Shown here one piece after another: positions 42,616 to 50,816 of a stretch of DNA of 64,000 nt. Made by a program: the position numbers and the translations under genes. The DNA lies in contig NZ_FQUD01000006.1 in NCBI RefSeq assembly GCF_900128945.1, forward strand, positions 217,503 to 281,502. The letters run 5' to 3'. Origin of the DNA: Chryseobacterium sp. OV279. Lineage in GTDB: Bacteria; Bacteroidota; Bacteroidia; Flavobacteriales; Weeksellaceae. Below the pieces are notes generated by a model that was not told where the DNA came from, made no database searches, and saw only the letters and a program-made list of their open reading frames with translations. Each line of letters opens with the position of its first letter. Positions within the stretch are counted from its first letter, which is position 1.

Positions 42616-43992
42616 ATGAAATTACCGTACGCGGAACCATTCCGTATCAAAATGGTGGAGGAAATCCGCCAGTCTACAAGAGAGGAAAGAGAGCAGTGGC
42701 TTAAAGAAGCCAATTACAATCTTTTCAACCTGAAATCATCACAGGTGTTCATTGATCTTCTTACCGATTCAGGAACAGGTGCTATGTCCGACAGACAGTG
42801 GGGCGCATTGATGACCGGAGATGAAAGCTACGCAGGATCCCGTTCTTTCGAACAGCTTCAGAATACCGTTGAAAAAATCACCGGATTTAAATATTTATTG
42901 CCAACTCACCAGGGAAGAGCTGCAGAAAACGTTCTTTTCTCAGTTTTGGTAAAGGAAGGTAATGTAGTTCCAGGAAACTCTCATTTCGATACTACAAAAG
43001 GCCACATCGAGTTCAGAAAAGCACATGCTGTGGACTGCACCATCGACGAAGCTTTTGACATCAATGATCTTCATCCGTTTAAAGGAAATATCAATCTTGA
43101 AAAACTGGAAGAGATTTATAAAAGTCACCCAAAAGAAAACATTCCTTTCTGCTTAATCACCATTACCTGTAATTCTTCAGGAGGACAGCCTGTTTCTCTA
43201 GAGAATATGAAAGCGGTAAGAGAACTTTCCAACCGTTATGGAATTCCAGTTTTCTTTGACTCTGCAAGATTCGCTGAAAATGCTTATTTCATCAAAAAAA
43301 GAGAAAAAGGCCAGGAAAACAGAAGCATCAAGGAAATCTGTAAAGAAATCTTCTCATACGGAGACGGAATGACGATGAGTTCTAAGAAAGACGGATTGGT
43401 AAACATCGGAGGATTTATTGCTTTAAACAGCGAGGAAACCTTCAGAAAAGCATCTAATTTCACGATTATCTACGAAGGTTTCATCACATACGGTGGTATG
43501 GCCGGCAGAGATATGGCTGCATTATCGGTTGGACTTGACGAGGCTACAGAATTCGCTTACCTTGAAAGCAGAATTTCTCAGGTAGAATACCTTGGAAACA
43601 AACTGATCGAGTATGGAATTCCGGTTCAGAAACCGATCGGAGGACATGCTGTTTTCATCGACTCTCTGAATTTCCTTCCCAATGTATCCAGAGCGGAATA
43701 TCCTGCACAGACTTTAGGACTTGAGATCTATAAGGAAGCCGGAATCAGAACGGTAGAGATCGGGACTTTACTGGCCGACAGAGATCCTGAAACCAGAGAA
43801 AACCGTTATCCGAAACTGGAACTGGTACGTCTTGCCATTCCAAGAAGAACCTACACGAACAATCACATGGATTATATCGCTGCGGGAATCAAAAACGTTT
43901 ATGAAAGACGTGATGAAATCTCCAAGGGATACAAAATTACCTGGGAACCAGATTTACTACGACATTTCACAGTACAACTTGAAGAAGCATAA
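42616..43992 (+). CDS. tnaA: Tryptophanase
   Basis: A 458-aa PLP beta-eliminating lyase that splits tryptophan into indole, pyruvate and ammonia. PLP-lysine motif MSSKKDG near residues 257-258; FIDLLTDSGTGAMSD and PTHQGRAAEN near the start. Two segments that separate tryptophanase from tyrosine phenol-lyase read like E. coli TnaA: HFDTTKGH, and IRTVEIG with Ile where the lyase has Arg. Around the PLP lysine (KKDGLVNIGGF) it looks more like tyrosine phenol-lyase, so a mixed preference cannot be ruled out. There is no TnaC-like leader. Confidence 0.88.
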   Translation: MKLPYAEPFRIKMVEEIRQSTREEREQWLKEANYNLFNLKSSQVFIDLLTDSGTGAMSDRQWGALMTGDESYAGSRSFEQLQNTVEKITGFKYLLPTHQGRAAENVLFSVLVKEGNVVPGNSHFDTTKGHIEFRKAHAVDCTIDEAFDINDLHPFKGNINLEKLEEIYKSHPKENIPFCLITITCNSSGGQPVSLENMKAVRELSNRYGIPVFFDSARFAENAYFIKKREKGQENRSIKEICKEIFSYGDGMTMSSKKDGLVNIGGFIALNSEETFRKASNFTIIYEGFITYGGMAGRDMAALSVGLDEATEFAYLESRISQVEYLGNKLIEYGIPVQKPIGGHAVFIDSLNFLPNVSRAEYPAQTLGLEIYKEAGIRTVEIGTLLADRDPETRENRYPKLELVRLAIPRRTYTNNHMDYIAAGIKNVYERRDEISKGYKITWEPDLLRHFTVQLEEA

Positions 43993-43995
43993 AAC

Positions 43996-44023
43996 AAAAC
44001 CGGGATTTATTTCCCGGTTTTTT
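43996..44023 (+). terminator. Terminator of tnaA
   Basis: AAACCGGGA-TTTATT-TCCCGGTTT followed by TTT, 4 bp after the stop codon. Confidence 0.85.
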
Positions 44024-44159
44024 GATGTATTTAGTTTGGTTAAAAATATCTTAGTCGCTCTTTTTCAGAAACATAGGAAACTTTATATGTTTCGTTTTAT
44101 TGTCAAACAGTTTTAAATCATATTCAATTATTTTTTTCAATTAATGAGTGTTTTTAATT

Positions 44160-44167
44160 TACATTTG
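44160..44167 (+). promoter_or_regulatory. Candidate -7 box for the monooxygenase-aminotransferase pair
   Basis: TACATTTG, an exact TAnnTTTG match, 68 bp before the monooxygenase start. Confidence 0.45.
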
Positions 44168-44235
44168 CACTTATCAAAATAATAGTTTACATGATGTAAG
44201 CTAAAACACTAACTGAAAAAATCCACTATTCCGAA

Positions 44236-45315
44236 ATGAACAAAATTGCTGTCGTGGGCGCCGGCATCTCCGGCTTAAGCATAGCGAATTACTTAGAAAA
44301 ACACCAACTGGATTACCACATTTATGAGAGAAGAAAAAAAGATGATCTTACAGGCCACGGCTTTCTCCTTCCCAAGGAGGGAATAGAATATCTTTCACAG
44401 ATTGTTGATCCTTCTGAGCTTTTCAAACAGGGTAATTTTTTAAAGAAATACATCCGGTATTCACACAAAGGGAAAATACTGGCAGAAAAAGATCTTCATG
44501 ACGTTTTCGTTATATCAAGAAGTTCTTTGATCAACATCCTTGCCCGGAATATTCCTCCTGAAAAAATCACCTATGAGGAAACGGTTACTCCTTGTACGAC
44601 TCAAAAAGGAAAGCTGAAAAAGCAGGACGGAACTTATATTGATTCTGACCTGGCAATTGTTTCAGATGGTTCCAAAAGCCGTATCAGAAGAGAAATTTTC
44701 AAGGATGAAACAATGAATACCGTTCAGGAAAACGAAATCGTCAATATCATTCACTGCAAAGATATTGCGGCCCGTTTAGAGAGTAATTTTATGAAGTACC
44801 ATCATGAAGACGGAGGATTAACATTCGGCATTCTGAAGCTTTCTGAAGATACAGTCTTATGGTACTCCCAGCTTGATAACCAAAAATACAAGATCAGTGA
44901 AAAGTCTTCTGTTGAGAGCCTTAAAAATTATATGTTTGACATTTTTGAAGACTGGGATCCCATGGTTTCTTCCATTGTAAAAGGATCAAATTATGAAAAC
45001 GTACATTTATGGCGGGTTTATGAGTTGGAAACACTTAATCCTTTTTACAAAGACAATATTGTTTTCATCGGTGACGCAGCCCATCCGCTCATCCCTTTTA
45101 CAAGCCAGGGCGTTACCTCAGCATTAAAGGATTCTTTTACCCTTACCCAATATTTAACATCAGAAGAAAACATCACTGATGCTTTCAGAAAATATGAAGC
45201 TGAAAGAAAGCCGGAAATAGAAATCCACATCAGAAACGGAAGAATTCTGCTGGACCAGTTTCTAAAACCCCTTGACCAGCAAACCGAAAATATTTTACCC
45301 ATATCATATAAATAG
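44236..45315 (+). CDS. FAD-dependent monooxygenase (group A, UbiH/PHBH-like)
   Basis: A 359-aa flavoprotein. The dinucleotide motif VVGAGISGLSIANYLE lies at residues 5-20, and the second FAD motif FIGDAAHPLIPFTSQGV at about 275-291. A DG-like segment, IVSDGSKSRIR, is present. Such enzymes hydroxylate aromatic or polyprenyl substrates with NAD(P)H and O2. The substrate is unknown. It is followed after 5 bp by a PLP aminotransferase and preceded by tryptophanase, hinting at an aromatic amino-acid-derived substrate. Confidence 0.82.
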   Translation: MNKIAVVGAGISGLSIANYLEKHQLDYHIYERRKKDDLTGHGFLLPKEGIEYLSQIVDPSELFKQGNFLKKYIRYSHKGKILAEKDLHDVFVISRSSLINILARNIPPEKITYEETVTPCTTQKGKLKKQDGTYIDSDLAIVSDGSKSRIRREIFKDETMNTVQENEIVNIIHCKDIAARLESNFMKYHHEDGGLTFGILKLSEDTVLWYSQLDNQKYKISEKSSVESLKNYMFDIFEDWDPMVSSIVKGSNYENVHLWRVYELETLNPFYKDNIVFIGDAAHPLIPFTSQGVTSALKDSFTLTQYLTSEENITDAFRKYEAERKPEIEIHIRNGRILLDQFLKPLDQQTENILPISYK

Positions 45316-45320
45316 AGACC

Positions 45321-46478
45321 ATGTTTAGCAATAACGATATCAATTTTGACGCATTAAAAAGAAAAGCCTACAACGGAAGATGGGCAGCTATAGAAGAAGG
45401 CATTATCCCGCTTACGGCAGCAGATCCCGACTTCAGGACCGCTCCGGAAATCGAGCAGGGAATCATAGAATACATCAAAGACGGCTACCTCAGCTATGGA
45501 CCTTTTTCAGGGCTTCCTGAGTTCAAAAAAAATGTGGCAGAACATTTTAATACAGATAAGCACGGCAGTTTTTCACCCGAAAATATCCTTGCCATCAACA
45601 GTGCGGCTCAGGGAATGTTCCTGATTGCATCCTATGTTTTAAAACCGGGAGATGAAGCCATTATTTTAGATCCCGTAGATTTTCTGTTCAAAAGATCCGT
45701 GGAAGCAGCCGGCGGAACGGTGAAATTATGTCCTGTAGATCACACAACAGGAGCTATTGATTTCGAGAAAATGGTTCAGCTGATCAATCCGAAAACCAAA
45801 CTGATCAGCATTTGCAATCCGCACAATCCATTAGGGAAAGTATATTCGAAAGAAGTCCTGAAAAAGATTTCTGAAATTGCTTCGGCCCATGATCTTTGGG
45901 TGATGAGTGATGAAATATGGAGTGATATTATTTACGACAATAAAGATTTCCACACCTATTCATCCGTTTCGGAGGAGGCGAAGAAGAAAAGTTTTACGGT
46001 GTATGGCTTTTCGAAATCATTTGGAATTGCAGGCTTGAGAATCGGGGCTGTTTTGTGTAATGATCAGGATATTTTGGATGATTTTACAGAGAAATCAAAT
46101 TTCAATTCGACCATAGAAGGAGTTTCTACCCTGTCACAGATTGCAGCAAGTGTCGCTTTGGAAAGAGCAAAGCCATGGTACAAAGAATTTCTGAGTCATT
46201 TGCAGAGCAATAGAAATCTCGCCTTCGATATTCTGAAACGTTCAGAGATTTTAAGCCCGAACTTACCGGAAGCCACTTTTGTCCTGTTTCCTAAGATCAA
46301 AAACAATCTGACCAGTGATGAATTCACCCAACATGTCCTGCAGCACGGAAAAGTAGCCGTTGTTCCCGGTTCCGAACGATGGTTTGGAAAAGGGGCGGAA
46401 GGTCATATCCGGATTTGTTTTTCCACTTCTCAGGAAATTTTGGAAGAAGGTCTCGATCGAATTATTAAAAGCTTTTAA
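45321..46478 (+). CDS. Class I/II PLP aminotransferase (MalY/PatB-like)
   Basis: A 385-aa fold-type I PLP enzyme. Key motifs are SAAQGMFLI, CNPHNPLGKVYS, VMSDEIWSDIIY (Asp for the PLP ring) and the Schiff-base lysine in YGFSKSFGIAGLRIG at about residues 233-247. SDEIWSDI is common to the MalY/PatB cystathionine beta-lyase-like branch, so it may be a C-S lyase rather than a transaminase. It forms a likely operon with the monooxygenase (5-bp gap). Confidence 0.82.
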   Translation: MFSNNDINFDALKRKAYNGRWAAIEEGIIPLTAADPDFRTAPEIEQGIIEYIKDGYLSYGPFSGLPEFKKNVAEHFNTDKHGSFSPENILAINSAAQGMFLIASYVLKPGDEAIILDPVDFLFKRSVEAAGGTVKLCPVDHTTGAIDFEKMVQLINPKTKLISICNPHNPLGKVYSKEVLKKISEIASAHDLWVMSDEIWSDIIYDNKDFHTYSSVSEEAKKKSFTVYGFSKSFGIAGLRIGAVLCNDQDILDDFTEKSNFNSTIEGVSTLSQIAASVALERAKPWYKEFLSHLQSNRNLAFDILKRSEILSPNLPEATFVLFPKIKNNLTSDEFTQHVLQHGKVAVVPGSERWFGKGAEGHIRICFSTSQEILEEGLDRIIKSF

Positions 46479-46583
46479 GGTTAATAAAATTCTTTATTTT
46501 CAATTAAATAATTAATATTTTTCTTAAATTAAACAAAATCAACGTTCATTTAAATAATTCATACACAATACTTCATTTTCACA

Positions 46584-46613
46584 TTGATTTGAGAATAAAT
46601 TTCAATATTTTTG
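46584..46613 (+). promoter_or_regulatory. Promoter of the TonB-dependent receptor
   Basis: TTG at 46584-46586 and TATTTTTG at 46606-46613 with 19-bp spacing, 27 bp before the start codon. Confidence 0.65.
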
Positions 46614-46640
46614 AAACAATCACCAAATCCGATATGAAAT

Positions 46641-49073
46641 ATGAAAATAATATACACAAGTGTTCTTTTTTTAGGGTCTGTATCGATGTTTTATTCGCAA
46701 AACACCAATGATACTATTTCCAAAGAATCCAGAATAGACGAGATTTCCGTTACCGGAAGCCGGAATAAAAAAAGAACCGTTACCAACACTCCTGTTCCTG
46801 TTGACGTTATTGACATTAAGCAAGTAAGCCAGTCAACGGGGCAGATAGAGGTAAACCAACTTCTTCAGTTCAGCGCACCTTCATTTAACTCCAATAAACA
46901 GTCGGGGTCAGATGGAGCTGATGCGGTAGATCCCGCCACTCTTCGTGGACTTGGACCGGATCAGACACTTCTTTTACTCAATGGAAAAAGATACCATCAA
47001 TCTTCACTGATCAATCTCTTCGGGACAAAAGGCCGGGGAAATACCGGATCAGACATGAACACAATCCCCATCGGTGCGATAAAAAGAATTGAAGTTCTCC
47101 GCGACGGAGCTTCGGCTCAATATGGCTCTGATGCGATTGCCGGGGTCATCAACGTTATTCTTAATGATCGGAATCATGGCTTTGAAGGGAATGCTTTTTA
47201 CGGAATGAACCTGTTTAAAAGCCCGGGAGATAAAGATGTCGTATCTGAGCGTAAAATAGACGGAACCACCTTCAATTTCAATGGAAACCTGGGAACGAAA
47301 ATCGGGAACAAAGGAGGCTTTGGAAATTTCACGGTGGAATTTGTCAATAAAGAACGCACCATACGAAATGCCAACCCGGAAAAATATTCGTCTCCAAGAG
47401 AAAAGTTCGGAGATGCGAAGTCCCAGAATATTTATTTCTTCGGAAACGTAGAACTTCCATTATCTGACGGTTTGAAGTTTTATTCCCGTCAAGGATTTTC
47501 TCACAGAAAGACCAATGCTTATGCGTGGACAAGATCAGCAGATGCAGACGGAAACATTCCGGAAGTTTACCCAAATGGATTCAACCCGATGCAGAACACC
47601 AGCATTACAGATTTTACTTTTGACAATGGACTTAAATTTAAAGTTGCTGACTGGGATGTAGATTTTTACAATGCTTTCGGGAGCAATAGATTTACTTATG
47701 ACATTGACAATACCATCAATGCTACTTTAGGAATACAATCACCGAGAGGTTTTAATGCCGGAGGTCACTCTCTTCTGCAGAATACAACAGGATTTAATGC
47801 TTCCAAACCGTTTAAAGTACTGGAAGGATTAAACGTGGCCTTCGGATCTGAATTCAGGTATGAACAGTTTGAAATCATTAAAGGAGAAGAAGCGTCTTAC
47901 GCGATGTATGATATCAATGGAAATATTGTAACGCCCAATACGCCTCAAGGTTTGCTCGTTACTAATCCGATTTCGGGAGATGTGCGTCCAGGCGGCTCAC
48001 AGGGTTTCCCAGGTTATTCGCAGGCAGTCGATAAAAACAGGAATAATTTTGCCGCTTATGTAGACACAGAGCTTGACATCACTAAAAAATGGATGATCAG
48101 TGTAGCCGGAAGGTTTGAAAACTACAGTGATTTCGGCAGTACACTGAATGGGAAATTTGCCACACGATATGCTTTCACACCCCAGTTTGCTTTCAGGGGT
48201 TCGGTTTCAACGGGATTCAGAGCACCATCCCTAGCACAGAAATATTACAGCCTTCAGTTTACCAACTTCCAGGGAGGAAATCTGGTGACTATTCAATTGG
48301 CTTCCAATGACAGCGATCTGGCAAAAACTGTGGGAATTCCACAGCTAAAACAGGAAACCTCTTTAAACGGAAGTGCCGGATTTACTTTTAATACCGGAAA
48401 ATTTACCGCAACTATAGATGGCTATTACATCAAAGTAAAAGACAGAATTGTACTGACCGGTAACTTTTCACAGGACGATGATGCGATAGGCGGAATTCTG
48501 GCTGAAAACCATATCGATCAGGCGCAGTTCTTCACCAATGCTATTGACACCAGAACGAAGGGAGTAGATGTTATTTTAAGCTACAATGAAAATATTGGTT
48601 CGGGAAGACTGACCGCTACTTTAGCCGGAAACTATAATGAAATGGAGATTACCAAAGTCAATACATCTGATAAACTGCAAGGAAAAGAAGAGGTCTATCT
48701 GAGCCCAAGAGAAAGAGCATTTATCTTAGCTTCGGCTCCGAAAACAAAAATCAATCTGAATTTAAACTATAAAATTGATAAGTTCAATGCCAATCTTCAG
48801 TTAGTCAGATTTGACAAAGTAAAACTGATAGGTTATGGAGGTGCAGATGACTACCAACTTTATGGCGCAAAAGTAACTACCGATATCTCTTTCGGTTACG
48901 AGTTTTCTAAGAGTTTCAATCTAACTATTGGAAGTAAAAACTTATTTAACCGTTACCCGACTCTGCAAAAAGCTCATGTAGACGGCAACACAGAGTCCGG
49001 AGGGATTTTTGATCCGGTGCAGATGGGCTTTGCGGGAAGACAGGCTTTCGCAAGACTAAACTTTAAGTTTTAA
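46641..49073 (+). CDS. TonB-dependent receptor
   Basis: An 810-aa outer-membrane transporter. Signal peptide (SVSMFYSQ, about residue 20), then directly a TonB-box-like and plug region (IDEISVTGSR, NTPVPVDVIDI, ATLRGLGPDQTLLLLNGKRY, IKRIEVLRDGASAQYGSDAIAGVINVIL; residues about 30-180). A 22-strand barrel follows and ends in FARLNFKF. It has no SusC-type N-terminal carboxypeptidase domain and no SusD gene beside it. The substrate is unknown; the plug resembles receptors for siderophores, cobalamin or other small compounds. Confidence 0.9.
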   Translation: MKIIYTSVLFLGSVSMFYSQNTNDTISKESRIDEISVTGSRNKKRTVTNTPVPVDVIDIKQVSQSTGQIEVNQLLQFSAPSFNSNKQSGSDGADAVDPATLRGLGPDQTLLLLNGKRYHQSSLINLFGTKGRGNTGSDMNTIPIGAIKRIEVLRDGASAQYGSDAIAGVINVILNDRNHGFEGNAFYGMNLFKSPGDKDVVSERKIDGTTFNFNGNLGTKIGNKGGFGNFTVEFVNKERTIRNANPEKYSSPREKFGDAKSQNIYFFGNVELPLSDGLKFYSRQGFSHRKTNAYAWTRSADADGNIPEVYPNGFNPMQNTSITDFTFDNGLKFKVADWDVDFYNAFGSNRFTYDIDNTINATLGIQSPRGFNAGGHSLLQNTTGFNASKPFKVLEGLNVAFGSEFRYEQFEIIKGEEASYAMYDINGNIVTPNTPQGLLVTNPISGDVRPGGSQGFPGYSQAVDKNRNNFAAYVDTELDITKKWMISVAGRFENYSDFGSTLNGKFATRYAFTPQFAFRGSVSTGFRAPSLAQKYYSLQFTNFQGGNLVTIQLASNDSDLAKTVGIPQLKQETSLNGSAGFTFNTGKFTATIDGYYIKVKDRIVLTGNFSQDDDAIGGILAENHIDQAQFFTNAIDTRTKGVDVILSYNENIGSGRLTATLAGNYNEMEITKVNTSDKLQGKEEVYLSPRERAFILASAPKTKINLNLNYKIDKFNANLQLVRFDKVKLIGYGGADDYQLYGAKVTTDISFGYEFSKSFNLTIGSKNLFNRYPTLQKAHVDGNTESGGIFDPVQMGFAGRQAFARLNFKF

Positions 49074-49085
49074 ATAAATAGTATT

Positions 49086-49118
49086 AAAAATCTCCAGAAA
49101 TATATCTGGAGATTTTTT
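49086..49118 (+). terminator. Terminator between TonB receptor and sugar dehydrogenase genes
   Basis: AAAAATCTCCAGA-AATATA-TCTGGAGATTTTT with T-run. It can serve both convergent genes, since A-runs flank the other side. Confidence 0.85.
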
Positions 49119-50336
49119 TTATTTTTTAGAAATCTTATACAGTTTTCCACTATCGGTTACAGCGTAAAGATTACCATCCATTCCATCCAGAACATCTCTG
49201 AAACGTTCCTTCTGATCAGCAAGAAGACGTTCCTCACCTACTACTTTATTATCCTTCATCACGATTCTGTTAATGTGCTCTCCACTCAGACATCCAATGA
49301 TTAGGTTTCCTTTCCATTCTTCTACGTTTCCTGTGTAAAAAGTGACTCCACTTGGAGAAATTACAGGGTCCCAGTAATAAACAGGCTGTTCTGTTCCTGC
49401 TTTTTGAGTGATTCCGCTTCCTACTTTGGCTCCGGAATATTCAATTCCATAGGTTACATCTCCCCAACCGTAATTCTTTCCGGGCTGTATCAGATTGATT
49501 TCATCTCCGCCTCTTGGTCCCATTTCCACGTCCCAAAGTGTTCCGTTCGGATCTATAGCCAATCCCTGTGGACTTCTTATCCCGTATGCATAGATTTCAG
49601 GTTTATATCCCTGTTTCCCAATGAAAGGATTTCCGGGAGCCGGTTTTCCGTCTTTGGTAATTTTCAATATTTTACCTAAATAATTATCTGTTTTCTGAGC
49701 GTAAACCCGGGTTTCCTTGTCTGATCTTTCGCCGGTACTTACAAATAAGTTTCCGTCCTTGTCAAAAACCAGCCTGCTTCCATAATGCTTATCTCCGTCA
49801 TAGGAAGGCTCTGCACGGAAAATAACTTTTACTTCTGAAATATTTTTCAGGTCTGCTGAAAGTTTTCCTTTGGCTACCGAAGTCAGATTTCCTTCTCCAA
49901 ATGGCTCTGAAAAGCTGAAATAAATGATACTGTTTAATTTAAAGTCGGGATCAAGAGCTACATCCAGCATTCCGCCCTGTCCTTTTGCATCTACTTTTGG
50001 AAATCCTTCGATTTTAGAAACCTGTTTTCCATCTGTAGAAACGACGTTCATATGACCGTTTTTATCGGTTATCAGAAACTTGCCGTCCGGAAGGTTGATG
50101 ATTCCCCAAGGTCTTCCGAGATCTTTATTGAGGACTTCCACTTTATAGGCAGCTGTAGTTTTTACGGCTTTAATTCTGGTCTGTCCTTTAAAAGCCGGTT
50201 GGTAGTCAGTATTCGGTTTCTCAGTTTCCACACTGCCGTCGTTTCCTGTCTTCTGGGCGCTGGCACTGTTCTTATTACACGAAGATAAAAACAAAAACAC
50301 ACTGAGCGCCGGTACATAAAAATGATTGAATTTCAT
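49119..50336 (-). CDS. PQQ-dependent sugar dehydrogenase-like lipoprotein
   Basis: A 405-aa protein from ATG 50336 (MKFNHFYVP). A further 60-codon N-terminal extension is open but lacks coding character and runs into the blaI promoter. Lipobox cysteine at residue 20 (FLFLSSC). The body is a six-bladed propeller of the soluble glucose dehydrogenase (GdhB/YliI) type: RPWGIINLPDGKFLITDKNG, GQGGMLDVALDPDF, YGSRLVFDKDGNLFVSTGER, NPQGLAIDP, GPRGGDEIN and GVTFYTG. It would oxidise aldoses with PQQ at the cell envelope; whether the host makes PQQ is not shown. Confidence 0.87.
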   Translation of the reverse strand: MKFNHFYVPALSVFLFLSSCNKNSASAQKTGNDGSVETEKPNTDYQPAFKGQTRIKAVKTTAAYKVEVLNKDLGRPWGIINLPDGKFLITDKNGHMNVVSTDGKQVSKIEGFPKVDAKGQGGMLDVALDPDFKLNSIIYFSFSEPFGEGNLTSVAKGKLSADLKNISEVKVIFRAEPSYDGDKHYGSRLVFDKDGNLFVSTGERSDKETRVYAQKTDNYLGKILKITKDGKPAPGNPFIGKQGYKPEIYAYGIRSPQGLAIDPNGTLWDVEMGPRGGDEINLIQPGKNYGWGDVTYGIEYSGAKVGSGITQKAGTEQPVYYWDPVISPSGVTFYTGNVEEWKGNLIIGCLSGEHINRIVMKDNKVVGEERLLADQKERFRDVLDGMDGNLYAVTDSGKLYKISKK

Positions 50337-50388
50337 AGAGTTGTGATTAGTGGTTAAAAGATAAATAGAAAAATAATGCCATAAAAAT

Positions 50389-50418
50389 TTGTGAGTATAA
50401 ATTTTTATTCTACATTTG
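50389..50418 (+). promoter_or_regulatory. Promoter of blaI-blaR1
   Basis: TTG at 50389-50391 and TACATTTG at 50411-50418 with 19-bp spacing. The -7 box lies inside operator 1. Confidence 0.7.
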
Positions 50419-50423
50419 TAGAA
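50408..50423. promoter_or_regulatory. BlaI operator 1
   Basis: TTCTACA-TT-TGTAGAA is a perfect inverted repeat with 7-bp arms and contains the BlaI/MecI core TACA...TGTA. It overlaps the -7 box. Confidence 0.75.
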
Positions 50424-50428
50424 CAAAT

Positions 50429-50440
50429 TACAACATTGTA
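50429..50440. promoter_or_regulatory. BlaI operator 2
   Basis: TACAA-CA-TTGTA, a second TACA...TGTA inverted repeat directly before the blaI start codon. Confidence 0.65.
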
Positions 50441-50442
50441 GA

Positions 50443-50814
50443 ATGAAAGATATAAAATTAACCGGTTCCGAGAAAAATCTTATGGAAATCCTTTGGGAAA
50501 AGAAACACACTTTCATGAAAGATATTCTTGATGCCTATCCGGAACCTAAACCTGCCGCAACTACCATCGCCACGCTGCTGAAAAGAATGCAGAACAAAGA
50601 TCTGGTAGGATACAAACTGTATGGAAATTCCCGTGAATACTATCCGAAAGTAGAAAAAGGGGAATATTTCAACGAGGAAATGACCTCCATGATTGACCGT
50701 TTTTTCAACAGCTCAGTGACTCAGTTCGCTTCGTTTTTTACTTCCAATGCAAAATTCAGTCAAAAGCAGCTGAAAGAACTCCGTGATATTATAGACGAAC
50801 AGATAAAAGAATAA
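50443..50814 (+). CDS. BlaI/MecI/CopY-family repressor
   Basis: A 123-aa winged-helix repressor. Residues 1-75 form the DNA-binding domain (LTGSEKNLMEILWEKKHTFMKDIL, PKPAATTIATLLKRMQNKDLVGYKLYGNSREYYP) and the rest a dimerisation helix set. The usual protease site for BlaR-type inactivation would lie in the linker. Two matching operators sit in its own promoter. It is followed after 2 bp by the BlaR1-type gene. No beta-lactamase gene is adjacent, so the target may be this pair or genes elsewhere. Confidence 0.92.
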   Translation: MKDIKLTGSEKNLMEILWEKKHTFMKDILDAYPEPKPAATTIATLLKRMQNKDLVGYKLYGNSREYYPKVEKGEYFNEEMTSMIDRFFNSSVTQFASFFTSNAKFSQKQLKELRDIIDEQIKE

Positions 50815-50816
50815 AA

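Noticed and set aside
42616..43992. Tyrosine phenol-lyase as the main call
   Set aside because: HFDTTKGH and IRTVEIG match tryptophanase at the residues that set specificity; only the lysine-loop context resembles the phenol-lyase.
50337..50516. 60-codon N-terminal extension of the sugar dehydrogenase
   Set aside because: The extension covers the divergent blaI promoter and operators and reads as AT-rich noise; the lipoprotein signal begins at 50336.
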